Positions 59,211-64,000 of a stretch of DNA of 64,000 nucleotides are shown here, in pieces (position 1 is the stretch's first letter; every line of letters starts with the position of its first letter). Below the pieces are notes generated by a model. That model saw only the letters and a program-made list of their open reading frames with translations. It had not been told where the DNA came from and did not search any database. Made by a program: the position numbers and the translations under genes. The stretch is from contig SKCR01025350.1 of assembly GCA_019454045.1 (NCBI GenBank), positions 248,001 through 312,000 of the forward strand, written 5' to 3'. Origin of the DNA: Zanthoxylum bungeanum. Taxonomy: Eukaryota; Streptophyta; Magnoliopsida; Sapindales; Rutaceae.

Positions 59211-61105
59211 TGGTCGGTGGTAAACACAAACGTTACGCAAGCGCACGTATCGTTCAAGTAGTATAAAATGTATCGATCCCACGAGGACTTAATACCAATG
59301 CTATTAATTTATTGAAGTTAAATTTCTACAAGTATCTAAATTGATTGTTGGTTAAGTGGTGAATTTAACTAAAACAAACAAGTAAATAAAACTAAGGTTG
59401 ATTTCAAAATTAAAAATGATATGCAAATATCCAGGGTTGTGAATCCTACCAATATTATACTAAAGATGAGTTGATTACCTTATGCCTGTGCAATATGCCA
59501 GTTTATTAACCTGGAACACGAATGTATTCATAAGCCTCTTCCGATGGTCAGATGAAAATATTCAAAGTTACTTAATTAACTATATTCCTATGTTAACTAA
59601 GAAACTCCAAATTCATTAAGTTTAGGTTCCAATTGTGGTTACACTCGCCCTACATGTATATTCCTATCCTGAAGGGAAATCCCCCTAAGTGAGATCGTGT
59701 GTTATTGAGTTTATGGCTAACCTAAAATCCATTTTCTAAGTTCATTTTAAGTTTATCTAATCAATCTTATTGGTAGCCAATTCAACAAGACGTATTAAGA
59801 ACTAGACTCAATAAATAAACCAAAACATCACACAAAATACAAAGTAACTCAACTTATAAAACCATTGATATTTGTATTCATCACAACCCTAGATAATATG
59901 TTTAGTTACAAAACATACCTAAAATTACAAAATACATAGTTAAACAAAATAACAGAACAAAAATTTAAAAAGTAAAGAAAATTACAACAATAAAAGAAAA
60001 TTCTAGAGCTAGGGGTTTCACTTTTAATACTTCAAATATAGATTACTCCCTTCTCAATTAATCATTTCTTGAATTGATTATATTAAAACTGACCATATAG
60101 GCTGTGAATGTCATTTGTCCAAAGTCAAACCGACCATATAGGCGGTAACAAAATCATATAAACCGACCATGTAGGCGGTAACAAGATTAGCACCTAAACT
60201 GACCATATAGGCGGAAACTAAGTCCAATAATGTAAAACCGGCCATATAGGCGGTAAATAATTAATTCAAATTACTTATTTAAATTAAGGGAGTAAATCTA
60301 AATTATTATATTAAAATTTTCACCCCAAACTCCAGCAAAAAGAGATTACCTACTCATGATGTAATTAAAAACACACAAAAATTTATTAAATAAATAAAAA
60401 GAAAATACAAGAAAACTTAAATAAACATACAAGACACTTTCTTTTATGTTTTCATGGAGAAATCCTCCAAAGAAAACATGAAAATTTTACAAAGTTTGGC
60501 TTGGTATTTATAGGAAAATATAAAGGCTTCCACCAATTTCTCCACCAAACATGCCACCAAACATGTAACCAAACATGGCACCAAATCCTCCACCAAACAT
60601 ACAAGCATGTTTGGGGGAAGTTTGACAATTGTAAATTTTTATTTTCCATTTTTTTATTTTTGATAATGACTTTAGTAATTACACATAACATAATTTCAGA
60701 TTTTTCATCAATTTCGGTCATGAAAACTTCAGAATTCGAAATTCCTATAAACGTCAAATTTGTAGATCTTTGTGTCTTTTTTAATCTGAAACTTGAATCA
60801 CCTCAATCCGATATGGGAATAAAAAGTTATGGCCAAATTACGAAAATTGCGCAAAGTTGAAATTTCCAAATTTGTACTTCGTTAGAGCACCATTTCAAGT
60901 TTCCAACCTCCAAAATCCAAATGTCAAGTCCAGTTTTTGCCATTCTTTGTTCCATATTTCGTCCTGAATGATTCCATTGAGTCCCGATTTTATATTATCT
61001 GTAAAATAAATAAAAACACATCAAAGCATTCATAAAACTCTTTTGAAACTATACAAAATATTAGGTAAAAAAAGCGGTAAATATTGATATATTTTCCGCT
61101 CATCA
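59211..61105 (-). mobile_element. Solo LTR related to element E, TSD TACTC
   Basis: The + strand opens TGGTCGGTGGTAAACAC and closes TTCCGCTCATCA, with TACTC at 59206-59210 and 61106-61110. The ends match the E LTR inverted (AAGCGCACGTATCGTTCAAG, ATCGATCCCACGAGG), but most of the interior is diverged. It keeps five CCATATAGGCGGT-type repeats. A small block of repeated CACCAAACATG lies at about 60540-60610, the source of the frame at 60501-60860. Confidence 0.88.
60091..60255 (-). repeat. Five inverted ACCGCCTATATGG-type repeats
   Basis: CCATATAGGCGGT or one- to two-base variants occur at about 60093, 60133, 60168, 60203 and 60242, at 35-40 bp spacing. These are the reverse complement of the E LTR repeats. 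Confidence 0.85.
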
Positions 61106-61110
61106 TACTC

Positions 61111-63974
61111 CATTTGACTATTTTCTGGTCATACTATTTTTTGTTTCTTTTTCCTTGTATAGCTTGGCATTCTCATATGCGTGTAGTCGGAATTTATCTA
61201 TCTTATTTAGTTGCAAGAGTCATTTCTCTCCCATAGCATCTTGCTCAAAATTCAATTTGGATATAGCCCAGTAAGCTTTATACTCCAGTTCCACTGGGAG
61301 GTGACAAGCTTTCACAAACACCAAGAGATATTGTGACATAACGATGAGGGTCGTTAAAGCTTTACGATAGGCCCAGAGAGCGTCATCCAATTTCCGTGAC
61401 CAATCCTTATGTGAGAGACTCACCACTTTCTCCAATATCCTCTTAACTTCTCTGTTGGATACTTCAACTTGACCACTCATTTACAGGTGATAAGCAGCAG
61501 AAATTTCTTGGGTGACCCAGTATTTAGCCAACAAAGCTTCAAACTACTTATTACAGATATGCATGCCACTGTCACTGATAATCGCCCTAGATGTGTCAAA
61601 ACGATAAATATTATCTTTTTAAGGAAGTTAAGCACAACCTTAGAGTCATTCGTTGGGAGAGCTACTACTTCCACCCATTTTGACATATAATACACGGCTA
61701 CTAGGATGTACAAGTTTCCATAAAATGGCACGAATGGTCCCATGAAGTCTACGCCCCACACATCAATTATCTCCACTACCAGAATGCTACTGAGAATTTA
61801 TTCATGTCGTTTTGAGATATTTCCTGTTCGTTGGCATCGATCAAACTGAGAAGCAAAGTTATAAGCGCCTTTGAATAAACTAGGCCAGTATAATCCTGAC
61901 TGGAGTACTTTGGCTGCAATTTTATCTCCCCAAAGTGGCCTTCATATTCTGATGAATGACAGTGTTGTAGCACACTTTCTACTTCTTCTTGGGGTACATA
62001 CCTTCTGATCATTTGTTCCGCACACCGCTTGAACAAGTATGGCTCATCCCATATATAATGTTTCACATCACTGAAAAACTTCTTGCACTGCTGATAGGTC
62101 CACCCGAGCGGTACTTTTTGAACATGTTATAGTTCATAAAATCGGTGTACCATGGCATTTCCTTGTGGTTGAAAGTGAACAACTGTTCGTATGAAAATGA
62201 CTTATTGATCTGTGTAGAGTCTGCTATTTACTGCTCTTGCTATAGTTGGGATAAATGATATGCCACTTGGTTTTCAGTGCCCTTTCTATCCTGAATTTCA
62301 ATATCAAATTCTTCTAGCAGGATAACCCATTGTATCAACTTGGCTTAGCATCCTTTTTTGCAATTAGGTACTTAGTGGATGAATGATCTATATAAGCTAT
62401 CGTTGTGGTCCTAATGAGGTACGAACATAATTTATCGAAGGCAAACACAACTACTAGCAACTTCTTTTCAATTATTGTGTAGTTGAGTTATGTCTCGTTC
62501 AATGTTTTGTTGGCGTACTAAATGGTATGAAAGACCTTTTTCTTGTTGCCCTAACACTACTCCTACAACAAAGTCGCTTGCATCACACATGACTTAAAGG
62601 GTATCGCCCAATCTGGCACCACTATGATGAGGGCCGAGAATAATTTATTTTTCAAAACTTTATAAGCCTGGAGGCAGTCGTATGTGAAGTGAAATGGCAC
62701 ATCCTTCACTAGTAGGTTGCATAGTGGCTTGACAATTTTCGAGAAGTCCTTAATGAATCTTCTATGAAACCCTATATGCCAAAGAAAATTTTTTTTCCCT
62801 TTGACTGATAATGGTGGTGGTAGTTTCTCGATTGTCTCGATCTTTGCTATGTCTACCTCTATCCCTTGGTGTGAAATCCAATGCCTTAAAATAACGTATT
62901 CTTGCACCATAAAATGTCATTTTTCCTAATTTAGCACTAGATTTGTCTCTTCACATCTTTTCAATACATTTCCCAAGTTTTGAAGATAGTGTTCGAAGGA
63001 ATCCCTAAATACTGAGAAGTCATCCATGAATACTTTCATGCTATGTTCTATCATGTCTGAGAAGATGGCCATCATGCATCGCCAAAAGGTGGCTCGGGCA
63101 TTACAAACCACAGATGGCGTCCTACGGAAGGCAAATATACCATATAGGCAAGTGAACATTGTATTCTCTTGATCATCGGGAGCAATAACGATCTTATTGT
63201 AACCTGAATACCTATCCAGAAAGTAGTATTAATCCTGACTCCCTAGTCTATCTAGCATCTAATTAATGAATTGTAGGGGAAAATGATATTTTCGCGTGCC
63301 ATTATTCAATTTGTTGTAGTCCATGTATACTCTCCATTCAGAGACTGTTCTTATGAGTATTTTCTCATTTTTTTTGGTTTCGTACCACTATCACCCCACC
63401 TTTCTTTGGCAGACATTATATAGGGCAAACCTATGAGCTGTATGAAATGAGGTAGATGATGAATGTATCCAGCCTTTGATAATATCTTTCATAACCATTT
63501 CCTTCATGATGGGGTTCAATCTTCTTTGATGCTCTACGATTGCTCTATATTCATCCACTATAAGGATCTTGTGCATATAGATAGAAAGGACTGATTCCTT
63601 TTTATGTCAGCGATTGTTTAGCCAACAGCCTTCTTGTATTCTCTTAGCACTCATAGTATTTTTTTCTTCATGCTCATGCATAAGGGCGAGGAAATAACTA
63701 CAGGTATAGTAGATGAGGCTATTAGAAATGCATATCTGAGGTGACTTGGTAGATGTTTCAATTCTATCTGTAGCGGCTCTTCTATGGATGGTTTTACTAG
63801 TCCCTTTAACGGCTTATCAATAGGCTCTATTTGCGGATTAGTTCTAAAATGAGGACATGCATCAAGCAGTTTCAAATATTCAATTACATCATCTTCCTCT
63901 AAGCTAGTCATGTTTAATAAGCATGCTTCAAATATGTCATTATTATGCTTTATGTTAAAGGATTTTTGCATTGT
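61111..63974 (-). pseudogene. Element G pol: RT, RNase H and integrase, Athila-like
   Basis: The - strand shows, in order: the region before RT (LKHLPSHLRYAFL, 63973-63651), RT start (VEHQRRLNPIMKEMV, 63576-63391), RT core with FMDD at 63030-63019, and the RNase H side (62910-62563, HWISHQGIEVD). Next come the integrase zinc-binding region (62066-61776 and on to CQRTGN), the integrase core start ([10 protein letters not shown], 61776-61477) and its later part ([35 protein letters not shown], 61480-61220). The C-terminus continues at 59210. The motifs match Athila-like gypsy pol. Stops and frameshifts divide it into about eight frames. FMDD replaces the more usual YxDD but is known in plant gypsy RTs. 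Confidence 0.88.
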
Positions 63975-64000
63975 TGTAGGCACTGCATTTTTGCATGTAA
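63975..64000 (+). mobile_element. First bases of another LTR at the window edge
   Basis: TGTAGGCACTGCATTTTT here is identical to the first 18 bases of the solo LTR at 25255. Homology to gypsy pol on the - strand stops at the same point (after MQKSFN). I infer a + oriented LTR of that family inserted in element G, with most of it beyond the window. Confidence 0.6.

Overview
This is plant nuclear DNA from a eudicot, AT-rich and dominated by transposons. Introns with GT/AG borders, a leaf-rust-10-like receptor kinase locus, hAT transposons, and Ty1/copia and Ty3/gypsy LTR elements all point that way. I cannot name the species. The only host genes I can support are the receptor kinase exons at about 15.8-23.3 kb (+ strand) and a broken kinase copy at 39.1-39.6 kb. 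Nearly everything else is nested retrotransposon sequence, much of it datable in relative order from target-site duplications (TSDs) read directly in the sequence.

Layout. 1-5929: decayed tail of a + strand gypsy element and its 2.7 kb LTR, sitting in the 3' LTR of a - strand copia element (5930-13920, 'copia A'). The 5' LTR of copia A holds a 943 bp hAT-type non-autonomous element with a perfect 8 bp TSD. 13921-15657: retroelement-like debris with a 133 bp tandem repeat. 15848-23265: receptor kinase locus, consisting of two intact ectodomain exons (A, B), one broken ectodomain exon (C), three exons for stalk, membrane segment and kinase, then a broken fourth ectodomain exon (D). 23555-35837: complete - strand copia element ('copia B', TSD ATAAT) whose 3' LTR carries an unrelated 2.6 kb solo LTR (25255-27848). 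36215-38138: solo LTR of a copia-B-like family (TSD GTAAG). 39070-39560: kinase pseudogene. 39662-41089: + strand gypsy protease/RT fragment, cut by a - strand hAT transposon (41090-43580). 43581-55588: a + strand copia-type LTR split by a composite gypsy element ('E', 44517-54004, TSD CATAT) that has three LTRs. 56064-58493: opposite-strand solo LTR of the same copia-type family (TSD AAGGG). 55589-63974: - strand Athila-like gypsy element ('G'), interrupted by that solo LTR, by a solo LTR related to E (59211-61105, TSD TACTC), and by the first bases of another LTR at the window edge.

How the genes fit together. Ectodomain exons A and B each have a signal peptide, a GUB_WAK-type cysteine domain and a WAK_assoc-type C-terminal domain, and each ends at a GT donor in phase 1. 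The stalk microexon, membrane exon and kinase exon downstream also join in phase 1. The locus could therefore splice alternative extracellular receptors onto one cytoplasmic kinase. That is my leading biological hypothesis; only the exon and phase structure is directly visible.

The transposons add several unusual motif arrays: eight G-boxes upstream of a TATA box in the E LTR, a ~37 bp-spaced ACCGCCTATATGG array shared by two diverged LTRs, six PPT-like CTCCCACT octamers inside copia A, and TTTGGC-centred leader repeats in both copia elements.
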